This document shows positions 19,101 to 24,568 of a DNA stretch of 34,138 nucleotides, one piece after another. The stretch's first letter is position 1, and every line of letters begins with the position of its first letter. Origin of the DNA: Alphaproteobacteria bacterium (GTDB lineage: Bacteria > Pseudomonadota > Alphaproteobacteria > Rs-D84). The DNA lies in assembly GCA_017616975.1 (NCBI GenBank), contig JAFZXC010000029.1, positions 1-34,138 of the forward strand, written 5' to 3'. The position numbers were made by a program, and so were the translations under genes. The notes beneath the pieces are model-generated. The model was not told the DNA's origin. It saw only the letters and a list, made by a program, of their open reading frames with translations, and did no database searches.

Positions 19101-19253
19101 GGCACTACAATTATCGTACTGGTACGTACAATATGAACAAGTAGTAGCAAAGGAATTTGTTGGAGAAAATGCGCCAAATAACAGCACAACGCCAAAAAGC
19201 GCACACGTCGCACGACAAGCAGCCAACCTTAGTTTTTCAAAGAAATCAGCCAT
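7164..19253 (-). CDS. Giant secreted modular protein, DGR target (4029 aa)
   Basis: An uninterrupted 12-kb gene. A signal peptide (hydrophobic ALFGVVLLFGAF, cleavage likely after NSFA near residue 37) sends it through Sec. Modules by residue: Cys-rich GYY/CPAG units (about 38-300, repeated near 1370-1900 and 3340-3800); InlB B-repeat-like units ending YAQW, YAKF or YAVW (about 460-1350, 2130-2480); a LamG/concanavalin-like domain (about 1925-2130, IDTGI to GLYDTVTGEF); eight tandem MBG-like repeats (about 2480-3250); one Big-like Ig domain (about 3254-3340). The last ~200 residues contain CWCKLTSVAG and then the VR. Rich in Thr, Ser, Gly, Asn and Cys, so disulfide-bonded and extracytoplasmic. 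The C-terminal variable fold may be C-type-lectin-like as in other DGR targets, but I could not confirm that. GGAG precedes the ATG at a long spacing. No membrane anchor or sorting motif is visible at the C-terminus. Confidence 0.93.
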   Translation of the reverse strand: MADFFEKLRLAACRATCALFGVVLLFGAFSPTNSFATTCSYCTYQYDNCSASNTTTYTSCKSGYYMVSGQTCGIGYYNNTPQAGNKCCSCPSGYHCTGKKKPSPILTYSLGSGTFGSGGYDYCNYNSSCSLDNGRSKTYGKGGYKLVGWSRSGTTIALGGSATFTSPETLTAVWEQCPAGTYHPTDGTVRANECAPCPAGKYSSAGASSCSSINAGYYNTGCGTSATGAVGTAADCGATYSGGSCSTNAQATSTGSAYCTCKAGYRINGANTDNHGSGYEYSTSDPSGSSCQPGKVTVYLRPNNVQCTSGDTGVISSYYSGARNINSSGDYGYTECTNGQTCYLPRPYPPTSQTYDYANLGCGDSGTNYSNKVMMGWLPFTHCSSSGCSNIGPVWEIPASEMNFDNSIDRYAAWTAPSASVTNGSAYSVYSEGNRVCADITCNTGYSGGGDEICSDYYETSVSYACTAKCNAVTVNNTTRGGSTSNTTLYKYTNDTKWYSSKTDDVTCATEVTTTAAPSKSNAAFTGYYTAADNTTTNVGSSASPSVLSTSWKVTGASTIYAHYNCSTGYTQSGTDIAGTCTNNQQSITLNDSTNGGSGGSSTIYTTYNTGVYRDSARSESMTTIVKPVTKPTKGNATFLGYYDSASGSTQYINANGYITSAGLTAGKGYTSNQTWYAKFSCNTGYKASGTSCVPDTFAITLSAHNGGADGTIYEKYATGWYGDSSATQELSGINLPTRSGYTFRGFYFAQLDDLTATGGSDNANIRIPTDSNNLPSNTTFTANATMHAAWCKDCSAGTGMNCSLAVNSDGTCTYTTSAKDGYTLTAGSGTYNPTGTPNGYSITLNDSTNGGSGGSGTIYTTYNTNVYKDSARANAMGTSANAVTKPSKSYTVTFNVNGGSNLSASSASKSVNFKGYYNSASGTTQYINANGYITSDGLSAGKGYTSNQTWYAQFESNASGTVTCATATNGSGTSQKVLVGWYTDTNYTTKRCSAGGTYTPSKSETLYAKWESVTCSISNGSGTSSVSSNTPTCAVTCTSGYSQSGYTNTTTSFNATGSAGVSTVTSSCSPRTYKVTLDPKRYTSTGDTTGSAATSNGTVEYWYVYKQQPSTGQACWYYNTEVTNSTIANDSSKCLNQSVQSQGWVITKPTLTGYTFGGYYTNKTGASGTQYINANGETQNSLFSNVVGGTTLFAKWTAQTSTVTLNKNTSSSDTTTVATVTATYDSAMPTKDTSNNTLTAPTRNKANNTTYAFNGYYDARTGGTQYYTSALASAKNWNKTGAQTLYAQWTMTCDAGYHVAAGALACSACPAGKYCSGGTAYTYNANTAQGVTGNITAGYFCAGGGKTATPSGTSDSATSASCGKCTSDSTTGRQTYSYADAGSCSVCPEVQSAMSGRFVSYGGWWSNNIHNAIGGCAANFNDSETDSDTKYIIWCMYSVSDGGYGGANSYCQTRQPTSCAAGTYNTIQSTSQWVSDGSGYAQCNGVDCMKTKVCTSTTAGYYSPAGATTQTKCATGSYSSAGSATCTACPAGKTTSGTGTAFNTNADTTCSTSCSSITNLATWNTQTWNSSNNTVSNLCTVATCNTCVKGTGAASCTYNTTGNTCNYTGTCSTGYSNATASGKTINCTANTNTITLNGNGATGGKIKNTAMTSGAVTFTCTTDSSMTLPTWSATDSTSTTSLYKTKRVFKGWATTDSATTANAPSTCPTGNTTYYAVWVEPTCNGNTTSVASTSLNSVSGNAPVCNRSSKAGYYCSATQTGSAGDTSVSVSCSAASNGYYAAAGATSQTACAKGSYSTASSASSTCTACPGGRTTSGTGTNYNATPNTACSETCSSITNLATWATPSWSANSVSNLCTVATCNSCTNGTGVSSCSPTISNNTCTYSGTCATGYSKAGGTDTTSTATCTGSTCVCLPRTYTITNNLNGGTAAYTQVEYLQSDGNVYIDTGIVPTLNTGASMKVALTTVKNADNIVLGATSASAYAGGNPFSINVYGGTSNNGVWFPHGGTTSDYARNIVSMTPAANTAYTLTLNYMNDGKASVNGTTIALGSSTTMTNKSLYVFDINTTNGGNTSYGASAKVYSLIITESGNVTHNYVPARRSDGVLGLYDTVTGEFKTKSGSGTVTAGSDVGTLPATYTYGVGATVAAGTPTRAHSTFGGWCTDSGLTTCSTTQSVSATTTGNKTFYAKWTCNTGYAANSGNTACNAQTSTVTLNKNTSGSDATTVATVTATYDSAMPTKDTSNANLTVPTRDGYTFTGYFDARTNGTKYYSVSGTTISSAKTWNKTGAQTLYAQWSQCTACSGNTGATCNLSVVNNVCTYATSCKTGYNTLANSGKYNASCTANTYSVKYNANATGATGSMSNSSHTYDVSKALTSNAFTNGTKKFLGWSTSSTATSATYTNGQSVSNLTTTNGDTVNLYAVWTDCTACSGNTGATCTLTAPLGVCTYTTSCNNGYYNISNNGKYNASCSAIVVTTPSNHLTYSGSAQTCPGITVTTPASGNTVKYGTDGSTYGSDTPRTITNAGSTTVYYKVTTSDSNIKTGSYTCYMDKLACGVTIKTASNGSATSSGSTDFPSTKTFYATTNAACSLSVSPTSGDVVATAAISSGTVTMTPKKTGTQSVTVTATAPNDNYSTSNATYTLTVNAGTITCDTTSTSACKNRSWTYNGSEHSCGITSGVTPDGATIKYNTDGSNTYTATVPAVTNVADTKTVYYQITASNYTTKTGSYTCTITPATITASASDKALTYNGTSTSNGTAQSCANVTVTTPSGASVTYSTSQNGTYSSTAPTLTTVGSTTVWYKVSKTNYTTTTAASYTCTMNAKAVSCADSVAGCGAKSWTYDGSSHSCGITSVTAPSDATIKYNTDGSNTYSGTVPKVTNVADTKTVYYQISGDNFTTKTGSYSCTITKATMGSGGAGATSVGASGNSKTYDGSALSCDGGIWTGVPSGSTTTYNTDGSNNYTSTIPSRTNAGTTTVYYKITNPNYNDETGTYDCTVNNATITHSAATKKLTWSGSAQSCANVSVTAPASGATVTYSTTQNGTYSSSITMTNAGSQTVYYKVNATNYNEASGSYLCTMIKVTKSDNSKTYDGSALTCNGNVTVSGPGTYTVKYGTTSGTYNLDNAPTITNVADSKTIYYQVTAENYATQTGSFNCTVSNATIPDSQVTISGNALTYNGSAQNCGTVTSGVGGTVTYATQTNGTCGTYSSTKPQMTSVSESPKTICYKISGATNYNEKTGTYSCTMAKKNGTTTLSATSGSVTYPTTSGSFTVTCSESGAVTASSSDTSVATVSVSGTTVTITYKKAGSATITANCGATTNYNASNATYSASASNRTITISSNGGSGTCAGGSMTCSYGGTCNAPSWNSSTCAISNSGKILTGWNTAANGSGTSVALGGSASSVTALYAVWSSCGCGTDTNATCSQDAVSSNTCKYTHTCTNGYYHANNGSSITSNTLTCSQCGAGNKCPAGATAPTACSGTNEWQDGTTATTCKSVDDGKYKNGNSALQNCGSGYFCKNGARTACTTYGTGYTNDGATNSVNTSCYLTVSGGNVRSGTTGTTLTQCAAGTYKAEHKAYYGTEYTCSNCTGRTQYSDTGASECSTVDTGYYTTGCTGNDACTGQSQCDGATYCVNGVQNNCPSGYDYDTTAGKVADTECVISVTGGHYIGSAGQNSTNWGTCAKGSARATHTVNYGSTSACSQCTPGYYAASAGMTQCTAASKGYYVSGSGKTSQDACYAGKYQDETGQSSCKTCPATHPSGNWAITSINSCYRSCMGGSYMANKTDTTCTDVGTGYWAAKQNVYYNNAGTRTACPAGTTTTGSGYGADEAGDCGRILHTDDTTVRLRSVKKTDPAFNVKIGETTYYGNMSTTEHMTTADSTKALKVKNGNTTYYVYDDMAKKNRGYPWDAAGFDINTNGSTYTYNASQMTWNTTFSWGKAYGVAACNSNNGSWATASSVAQENTGGTKCWCKLTSVAGIDTSSVASWVFGYTYSSASGCASYCADDCGYYVRSYAAFRLGVFSALGD
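7170..7307 (-). repeat. DGR variable repeat (VR) at the 3' end of the giant gene
   Basis: 138 bp in the final 47 codons, ending 3 bases before the TGA. Codons that read AAC in the TR read here GGC, TAC, TAC, TAC, GAC, GAC, TAC, TAC, TCC and TAC; further A changes are GAT to GGT, TCA to TCG and GAC to GCC. The single non-A difference is TCC to TCT. The Cys codons TGT, TGT and TGC are shared and contain no A, so the cysteine framework cannot be hit. The VR is inverted relative to the TR and about 2 kb away. Confidence 0.96.
9515..11830 (-). repeat. Eight tandem MBG-like repeats inside the giant gene
   Basis: Units of about 75-110 residues share the pattern LTYNGSAQSC...TVTY...NGTYSS...TNAGSTTVYYKV...NYxxxTGSYTCTM. 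Each has a conserved Cys pair. The first unit is separated from the others by a short divergent segment. Identity varies between units, so they are old duplications rather than recent slippage. Confidence 0.75.
16396..16498 (-). repeat. Near-identical 103-bp duplication in the giant gene (copy 1)
   Basis: Matches 17221-17323 with about 9 differences over 103 bases and no gaps. It encodes the InlB-like segment around INANGYIT and GKGYTSNQTWYA. The neighbouring segments also match: 16661-16720 resembles 17420-17490, so a larger unit was duplicated. Confidence 0.8.
17221..17323 (-). repeat. Near-identical 103-bp duplication in the giant gene (copy 2)
   Basis: Partner of 16396-16498. A second, more diverged pair in the same gene is 12361-12620 with 15390-15660 (segments STVTLNKNTS and YDSAMPTKDTS in both). 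Confidence 0.8.
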
Positions 19254-19397
19254 TTTTTTACTCTTTCTCCATAGAACTTTCCACTTTCTGATAACCAGTG
19301 TAGAAAATTTTTATGGGGTCGCACAAGCAAAAAATCACATATTTTTAGTTGACAAGAAAATAAAAATCGTCGTTTTTTCTTTTAAACGATAAAAAAC

Positions 19398-19425
19398 TTG
19401 AAAAACCGCCCATTTACACTAATAT
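19398..19425 (+). promoter_or_regulatory. Promoter of rnpB
   Basis: TTGAAA (19398-19403), a 16-base spacer and TAATAT (19420-19425), placed so that transcription would begin near 19432, just before the P1 helix. The intergenic 19254-19397 also must hold the promoter of the giant gene on the minus strand, where I see no convincing pair of hexamers. Confidence 0.6.
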
Positions 19426-19431
19426 ATATTA

Positions 19432-19760
19432 ATGTCAGATGCACAGGACATAGCCGCCATATAAAATGGAGGAGGAAAGTCCGGACTGCGTGGGACAGCA
19501 CACTGGTTAACGACCAGGCGGGGCGACCCGACGATTAGAGGAACAGTAACGTAAGCGATTAAATTCGTTTGAAACGGCCAATCTCTGTGTGCAGCAACTT
19601 CAAATAGGCTTCCGATAAACCGTCCCAGTTTGGAAGCGGGTAGAGGGCTTGATGCCCAGTGGTAACATTGGGTACAGATTAATTATGTCCGCCACCCCAT
19701 TGTTGTTGGAAACAACTGCGGTGGGGCAGCACAGAATCCGGCTTATCGTGTATCTGGTAA
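19432..19760 (+). ncRNA. rnpB: RNase P RNA (bacterial type)
   Basis: Ribozyme component that matures tRNA 5' ends. The conserved core is visible: GGAGGAAAGTCCGGACT near 19471, AGAGGAACAGTAACG near 19537, and ACAGAATCCGGCTTAT near 19731, the 3' half of the P4/J region. P1 forms between CAGATGCAC (19436-19444) and GTGTATCTG (19748-19756), with one G-U pair, which sets both ends. Its length of about 330 nt is normal. A promoter precedes it and a terminator follows. Apparent reading frames across this region are shadows. Confidence 0.96.
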
Positions 19761-19796
19761 AAAAATCGCACCGTAATGGTGCGACTTTTTTTATTT
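19761..19796. terminator. Bidirectional terminator shared by rnpB and the DUF2817 gene
   Basis: An A-run, TCGCACC (19766-19772), loop gtaat, GGTGCGA (19778-19784) and a T-run. It ends rnpB on the plus strand. Read on the minus strand it gives the same hairpin with a U-tract directly after the stop of the convergent gene. Confidence 0.9.
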
Positions 19797-20921
19797 TATC
19801 TTGCCGTTGCGCATGTTGGTCAACAAAGACACAAATACACTTCGTGTTTTCATCAGCGCATTTGCACGCCAGCCCGCATCCGATGGATACCAACTTTCCG
19901 TCAAATGTTCCCGTGTTATCGGGTTGATTTCACCATAGTGCAACAAATCATAACGTGCATCGCCCATATCCATACGCTTGTATATCGGCGACATTTTTGG
20001 AAATTCACCCGTACCGATTTCAAAGTCTGCTGTACGAATCGGTATGTTGCGATTTTTATAACGGTTTTCCAGACAATCTACTAAATCACCCAACAATGTT
20101 GGTTTATAAACCGCCTTGTCATCAAAGTCGACTGGAATATCTGTGCCACCCAATAATGAATAAAAGAATTGTGTGTTTGCATGTGCAAATGGGTGCGATA
20201 CCAACATTTGACCCGTCACACGCCCGGCCTTGCGCCAAAAACGGCCAAGCCCCGTATGCAAACCAATTGATGTAAGAGATTTCGAATCGGGTGTCATGAT
20301 GTCGTCATATATATTCATTGTCATTTTGTTTTCAGTCATTGGCACACAACCACCATAGAACAACCCATATGGATATTTATATTGACCGTGACTTATTGCC
20401 GCCCAAACACCATCTTTTATATGAGCATCACGAAATTGCCGAATCGCATTTTTCTTGTTTTGTTCATCAGGCTTGGACAACAGCAAATCATGCGATAAAT
20501 CATATTTTGGATTTGTTGGCAATTTATCAGGGTGCGTAAAATCAACACCAAAATTGCGATTTAAATCAACCAAGGCACCACCGTGTGCAAAATCACGCAC
20601 TTCACGCATGCGGTTCTGCATTCCCCAACCATTTATAACGTGAATCAACACAATCGTATAATTTTCCAGCAACATTTCATCACGATTTGGCACAAATTCA
20701 TTTAAAAACATATTTTGTGCCGCACTGCCGAAATAGCCTTCGATACCATGAACACCAGAATTAATAACAACCTTGTGTGGACCGTTGCCGATTAAAACAT
20801 ATGGAATATCATATTCTGTTTTGTCAGACACACACCAACGCACATCGCCGACCTTGGAAGCGTTTGCATAAAATTTGGCTGTTGCCTCGTACCAATTTTC
20901 AGAATAATACTTGTCTTGCAT
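19791..20921 (-). CDS. DUF2817 family, M14 carboxypeptidase-like protein (376 aa)
   Basis: Features of DUF2817, a group related to zinc carboxypeptidases (M14): VVINSGVHGIEGYFGSAAQ supplies the first His/Glu ligand pair, LVDLNRNFGVDF the substrate-binding Arg region, GQYKYPYGLFYGG is the signature that marks this family, and SIGLHTGLGRFW carries the later His ligand (family members have DLHTGLG; here the Asp is Gly). No signal peptide is visible, so it is probably cytoplasmic; the natural substrate is unknown. The start was taken as ATG 20921 because AAGGTG lies 6 bases upstream; a GTG 9 bases earlier would overlap that site. It is the last gene of the tol operon, 37 bases after tolA, in the place where tolB would be expected. 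Confidence 0.85.
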   Translation of the reverse strand: MQDKYYSENWYEATAKFYANASKVGDVRWCVSDKTEYDIPYVLIGNGPHKVVINSGVHGIEGYFGSAAQNMFLNEFVPNRDEMLLENYTIVLIHVINGWGMQNRMREVRDFAHGGALVDLNRNFGVDFTHPDKLPTNPKYDLSHDLLLSKPDEQNKKNAIRQFRDAHIKDGVWAAISHGQYKYPYGLFYGGCVPMTENKMTMNIYDDIMTPDSKSLTSIGLHTGLGRFWRKAGRVTGQMLVSHPFAHANTQFFYSLLGGTDIPVDFDDKAVYKPTLLGDLVDCLENRYKNRNIPIRTADFEIGTGEFPKMSPIYKRMDMGDARYDLLHYGEINPITREHLTESWYPSDAGWRANALMKTRSVFVSLLTNMRNGKIK

Positions 20922-20958
20922 TGGGGTCACCTTTTGCTTTTACTTTTTCCCCCATACA

Positions 20959-21702
20959 CTACATAACTTTGCCACTTGTAGGATAAAAGGTCAACTGAAT
21001 CTTTTCCCAGTTTGAAAAATCATTTACCGGCAACATGCGCAATGGTTGACAGGTATTTATTGCCGCACGAATTGTTTCCAGCACATATGCAAACGCCGGA
21101 TCAGATTCTGCACGTGCAGCCGATTCGAACCACATATCACGCACCGTTCCATTACGCCGCATTGTTAAATGCGCAACCGCACGAATATCTGCGATATCTG
21201 GACGATTCTTGTCAATTACCCAACACCGTGTCATTGCCACACGCAACGCATCCACAACCGATACATTTAACGTACGATTTAACGATACACTTTCACGATT
21301 AACACGTATCACAGTCTTTTTCTTTGGGGCAACTTGTTCCGGTTTGTCTTTATCAGTATTATGCTTTGAATCGTTTTTGTCCGGTTTGTCTTCCAGCATA
21401 GACGGTGTTTCAATTGGCTTGTCCGCATTGTCCGGTGCGACATCGTTTGGTTTAGTTTGTTCTTTGGGCTGGTCGGCACCACTGTCGTGGGGCGTATCGG
21501 TATTACGCAACTTTGTTTCGTCACGGGACACCGTCACAGCATCTAAATCAATTTCCGTAATTTCGATACGATCAGGCGCAACCAGCATCGCACGATGCAC
21601 CAAAACCGCAAAAGATGTCACCATAATCGCAATCAAAAGCAAATGTCCAATGACGGACATCAACAGGTTTTCAAATGAAAAAGTCTTGCTGTCAAAGTTC
21701 AT
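20959..21702 (-). CDS. tolA: Tol system protein TolA
   Basis: Periplasm-spanning link of the Tol-Pal machine, which couples inner-membrane energy to outer-membrane constriction. 247 aa: a single N-terminal membrane segment (about 14-38, VIGHLLLIAIMVTSFAVLV), then a hydrophilic Asp/Lys/Pro/Thr-rich linker (about 55-130), then a compact C-terminal domain (about 135-247) ending LTFYPTSGKVM. The C-domain has the TonB/TolA-like features ALRVAMTRCW and VAHLTMRRNGTVRD. The linker is short and not the Ala-rich helix of E. coli, as is common in Alphaproteobacteria. Its start overlaps the tolR stop by 4 bases, so the two are translationally coupled. Confidence 0.88.
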   Translation of the reverse strand: MNFDSKTFSFENLLMSVIGHLLLIAIMVTSFAVLVHRAMLVAPDRIEITEIDLDAVTVSRDETKLRNTDTPHDSGADQPKEQTKPNDVAPDNADKPIETPSMLEDKPDKNDSKHNTDKDKPEQVAPKKKTVIRVNRESVSLNRTLNVSVVDALRVAMTRCWVIDKNRPDIADIRAVAHLTMRRNGTVRDMWFESAARAESDPAFAYVLETIRAAINTCQPLRMLPVNDFSNWEKIQLTFYPTSGKVM

Positions 21703-22100
21703 TTTTCAGTTCTAGTTCGCAGGCCAACACGTTGAAACCCAGAATCTTTTAATTTACCCATAACAGCCATCACTGCGCCATAGTCTGCATGTCGATCGCC
21801 GTTTATCATAATCGACAACTGTGGATTTTCGCCACGCATCGCAATTGCACGCTTTACCACATCATCTACATTTAACTTCATTTCGTTCAAATAGTATTCG
21901 CCGTTTTTATCAACACTTATTTGAATTGCATGATCGGTTCCGTTCAACACCGAATTCCCAGCATTTGGCAAATCAAGGCTTATGCCATTTGTCATCATTG
22001 GCGTCGTCACCATAAACACCGCCAACAGCACCGTCATGACATCAATCATCGGCGTCAATTGCATAAGTGCATCAATCTTTCTGTGTCTTAATCTGGACAT
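21699..22100 (-). CDS. tolR: Tol system proton channel subunit TolR (ExbD family)
   Basis: Forms the proton-conducting stator with TolQ. 133 aa with one membrane segment (about 16-37) that contains Asp20 in LTPMIDVMTVLL, the protonatable residue of the family. The periplasmic domain follows with NGISLDLPNA, ISVDKNGEYYLNE and the ending GFQRVGLRTRTEK typical of TolR. Normal length. It is 4 bases after tolQ and overlaps tolA by 4. Confidence 0.93.
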   Translation of the reverse strand: MSRLRHRKIDALMQLTPMIDVMTVLLAVFMVTTPMMTNGISLDLPNAGNSVLNGTDHAIQISVDKNGEYYLNEMKLNVDDVVKRAIAMRGENPQLSIMINGDRHADYGAVMAVMGKLKDSGFQRVGLRTRTEK

Positions 22101-22104
22101 TGCA

Positions 22105-22545
22105 TTATTTCCCGTTCAAAGAATCATATAAATCATCGGCTTTTTTGGTAAACACTTGGTACCCAATGGCCGCAGGTATTGCGGCAATAAGTCCCAGTGC
22201 AGTCGTTCCCAGTGCGGTCGCCAACCCCGGCGCAATAACACCAATGCTGACCGATTGATTAAGTCCAATCGCAGCAAAAGAATCCATCACACCCCACACG
22301 GTTCCAAACAAACCAATGAACGGGGCAACCCCAGAAACCATCGCCAAAAACCATAAATTTTTATCATATGGCGCAATTACTTTATCGGCATCACCCGATG
22401 GCTTGTTTCGCTTTGCAATACGAAACAGGCGTATTTTTTCAATCATTACCGCCCATGATAAAACGCTGAATACAATCAAAACAATTGACGCCAGTGCCGT
22501 CACAAAATCGCTGGTAAACAGCGACCACATAGAAAAACTGTTCAT
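22105..22545 (-). CDS. tolQ: Tol system proton channel subunit TolQ, unusually short
   Basis: Three membrane segments (about 12-36, 64-87, 101-130). The conserved TolQ/ExbB core APFIGLFGTVWGVMDSFAAIG and the TM3 motif GLATALGTTALGLIAAIPA are intact. It has 146 aa against about 230 in E. coli. The loss is in the cytoplasmic loop between TM1 and TM2, here about 28 residues instead of about 100, and in the C-terminal tail. The reading frame is clean and has a good Shine-Dalgarno (AAGGAAGG), so it looks like a genuine compact form, not a broken gene. It lies between ybgC and tolR. Confidence 0.9.
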   Translation of the reverse strand: MNSFSMWSLFTSDFVTALASIVLIVFSVLSWAVMIEKIRLFRIAKRNKPSGDADKVIAPYDKNLWFLAMVSGVAPFIGLFGTVWGVMDSFAAIGLNQSVSIGVIAPGLATALGTTALGLIAAIPAAIGYQVFTKKADDLYDSLNGK

Positions 22546-22567
22546 TTTGAAAACCTTCCTTATGCTG

Positions 22568-22945
22568 TTATGAATCCAAATGGTTCAATACGAAATCTGG
22601 AATACGTGTGGCACGCATATCAGTTCCAATAAAGACCACTTTGACGTTCATTATAGCACAAATCACGTCATCATGCACGAACTTTTGTTGCAAGTCCATT
22701 GATGCACCGCCAACATTTGTTATTTCTGTATCAACAACAATGTCATCGCCAAGATGCAGCGGATGCATGTATTTAATCGAAATCTCACGCACAACAAAGC
22801 CACCAACGTTGGATAACACATCGATGCCACGCATCATGTCCATCCGGGCACGTTCAGCAATTTCGATATATCGTCCATGATACACAATGCCCCCAGCATC
22901 TGTATCCGCATAGGCAATCGAAAAAGGAAATTTAAAGTTTTTCAT
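22568..22945 (-). CDS. ybgC: Acyl-CoA thioesterase of the Tol-Pal locus, YbgC family
   Basis: Hotdog-fold thioesterase (4HBT) that accompanies tol genes in most proteobacteria and hydrolyses acyl-CoA or acyl-ACP in the cytoplasm. 125 aa. The active-site region reads YADTDAGGIVYHGRYIE near residue 12, with Asp16 and His23 in the catalytic positions. The remaining fold follows (ISIKYMHPLHLGDDIVV, VKVVFIGTD). Normal length. It starts 1 base after the HD gene stop. Confidence 0.92.
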   Translation of the reverse strand: MKNFKFPFSIAYADTDAGGIVYHGRYIEIAERARMDMMRGIDVLSNVGGFVVREISIKYMHPLHLGDDIVVDTEITNVGGASMDLQQKFVHDDVICAIMNVKVVFIGTDMRATRIPDFVLNHLDS

Positions 22946-22946
22946 T

Positions 22947-23570
22947 TTATTCCGTTGTGTATAACGCTTCGGCGTCTATTCCCAATTCTTGTTTCAAGCG
23001 GGTTGCGACACGCTGTCGAATTTCGTCATAAACATCACGCAAAATCGGTTCATAATTAAATGCGTCTGCAAAAGATTTTGAAAAAAACAATTTCCAATAA
23101 AAATTGTCACGAAATGTGCCGACATATGTCAAATCTTTACAGCACATATGTTGGATTCCCGTATCCAATATGTCTAACAATTTTACCAATCTGGATTCTG
23201 GGGACTTTCGCAATTCGTATTCATTAAACCGATCAATAATATGTTCGTCTTGCAACAAACCATTAATGGAATCAATCGCCTTTTGTTCACAGATATGTTT
23301 TTGCGCCTTGATTTCATCGGTCTGTTGGTGCAGGGGAACATCATGAGCAATTGCTTCGGGCAAATCGTGAATTGCACACAATTCCATAACGCTTTCCATA
23401 TTTACCGGGTTTTTAAGATATGGGCGCAAGGCAATCGCCATCATAATCATATTCCACGAATGCGATGCAACGGCCTGCATATTGCCGTCCGACATACGTG
23501 TAAGGCGCAATTCACATTCCAATCGTTCAGATATCGTGAAAAAGTCTGTTAATTTTTTGGCAACCGTCAT
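22947..23570 (-). CDS. HD-domain phosphohydrolase, YfbR/HDDC2-like 5'-deoxynucleotidase
   Basis: 207 aa with HD metal ligands spaced as in E. coli YfbR: His37 (ASHSWN), His68-Asp69 ([12 protein letters not shown]), Glu72 and Asp77 in the same block, and Asp133 (KLLDILDTG). YfbR-type enzymes dephosphorylate deoxynucleoside 5'-monophosphates in the cytoplasm. The similarity outside the ligands was not measurable here, so substrate is inferred. It overlaps ruvB by 4 bases and abuts ybgC; I do not know it as a usual member of the ruv-tol cluster. Confidence 0.8.
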   Translation of the reverse strand: MTVAKKLTDFFTISERLECELRLTRMSDGNMQAVASHSWNMIMMAIALRPYLKNPVNMESVMELCAIHDLPEAIAHDVPLHQQTDEIKAQKHICEQKAIDSINGLLQDEHIIDRFNEYELRKSPESRLVKLLDILDTGIQHMCCKDLTYVGTFRDNFYWKLFFSKSFADAFNYEPILRDVYDEIRQRVATRLKQELGIDAEALYTTE

Positions 23571-24565
23571 TTTTTCAGTCCCAAATGTTCATAACCCAAT
23601 TCCGTCACAATACGACCACGGGGAGTCCGCTGGACAAACCCAAGTTGCATAAGATACGGTTCAATAACATCTTCAATCGTATCCGCAGGTTCCGATAATG
23701 CCGCCGCCAAATTATCAATTCCAACCGGTCCACCGGCATAATGCCGAACGATAACCTGCATGTATTCACGATCAATTTCATCCAAACCACGTGCGTCAAC
23801 ATGTAACTGGAAAAGGGCGGTTTTTACGGTATTTCCACTGATTATTTGTGCATTTGTTGCCGCCGCAAAATCACGTGCCCGTTTAAGCAATCTGTTCGCA
23901 ATACGGGGGGTTCCACGAGAGCTTTGTGCCAACATTAATGCCGCATCGTTTTCGATATCGATACCCAAAATACCCGCACTGCGTTTAATAATTTTTGCCA
24001 AATCTTCGGCCGAATAAAACGACAGACGCAAATCAATTCCAAAACGATCACGCAATGGATTTGACAACAAACCTGTACGAGTTGTCGCCCCCACCAGTGT
24101 AAACGGGGGCAGGTCAATACGCACACTTTTCGCAGACGGACCTTCGCCCAACATGATGTCCAATTTAAAATCTTCCATCGCAGAATATAACACTTCTTCG
24201 ATTGCCGTCGGCAAGCGATGGATTTCATCAATAAACAAAACATCCATTGGTTCAAGCGTCGTTAAAATCGCCGCCAAATCGCCTTGCTTGGTCAACATTG
24301 GTGCCGCAGTCGTACGGAAATTTGTTCCCAATTCATTTGCAATAATGTGTGCCAATGTTGTTTTACCCAACCCCGGAGGTCCATAAAGCAACACGTGATC
24401 CATCGCTTCGCCACGCGATTTAGCACCCGAAATAAACACCGACAGATTTTGTTTCAAACCATCGTGACCAATAAAGTCAGCCAACGTCTTGGGGCGAATA
24501 GTCGCCGCCATGTCGTCTGGAATTGTCGGGTCAAGAAATCTTTCGTTTTGATTCAATTTATTCAC
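23567..24565 (-). CDS. ruvB: Holliday junction branch migration ATPase RuvB
   Basis: Hexameric motor that moves Holliday junctions together with RuvA. 332 aa, normal length. Walker A GPPGLGKT (62-69), Walker [12 protein letters not shown] (about 108-118), the DNA/RuvA contact hairpin region [26 protein letters not shown], sensor 2 [17 protein letters not shown] and the C-terminal winged helix ending [14 protein letters not shown]. ruvA and ruvC are not adjacent, although alphaproteobacteria often have ruvC-ruvA-ruvB-ybgC-tol. It begins 3 bases after the upstream hydrolase gene. Confidence 0.97.
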   Translation of the reverse strand: MNKLNQNERFLDPTIPDDMAATIRPKTLADFIGHDGLKQNLSVFISGAKSRGEAMDHVLLYGPPGLGKTTLAHIIANELGTNFRTTAAPMLTKQGDLAAILTTLEPMDVLFIDEIHRLPTAIEEVLYSAMEDFKLDIMLGEGPSAKSVRIDLPPFTLVGATTRTGLLSNPLRDRFGIDLRLSFYSAEDLAKIIKRSAGILGIDIENDAALMLAQSSRGTPRIANRLLKRARDFAAATNAQIISGNTVKTALFQLHVDARGLDEIDREYMQVIVRHYAGGPVGIDNLAAALSEPADTIEDVIEPYLMQLGFVQRTPRGRIVTELGYEHLGLKK

Positions 24566-24568
24566 CTT

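Noticed and set aside
19600-19927. Short frames on both strands over rnpB
   Set aside because: They lie over RNase P RNA and the terminator, with no start signals.
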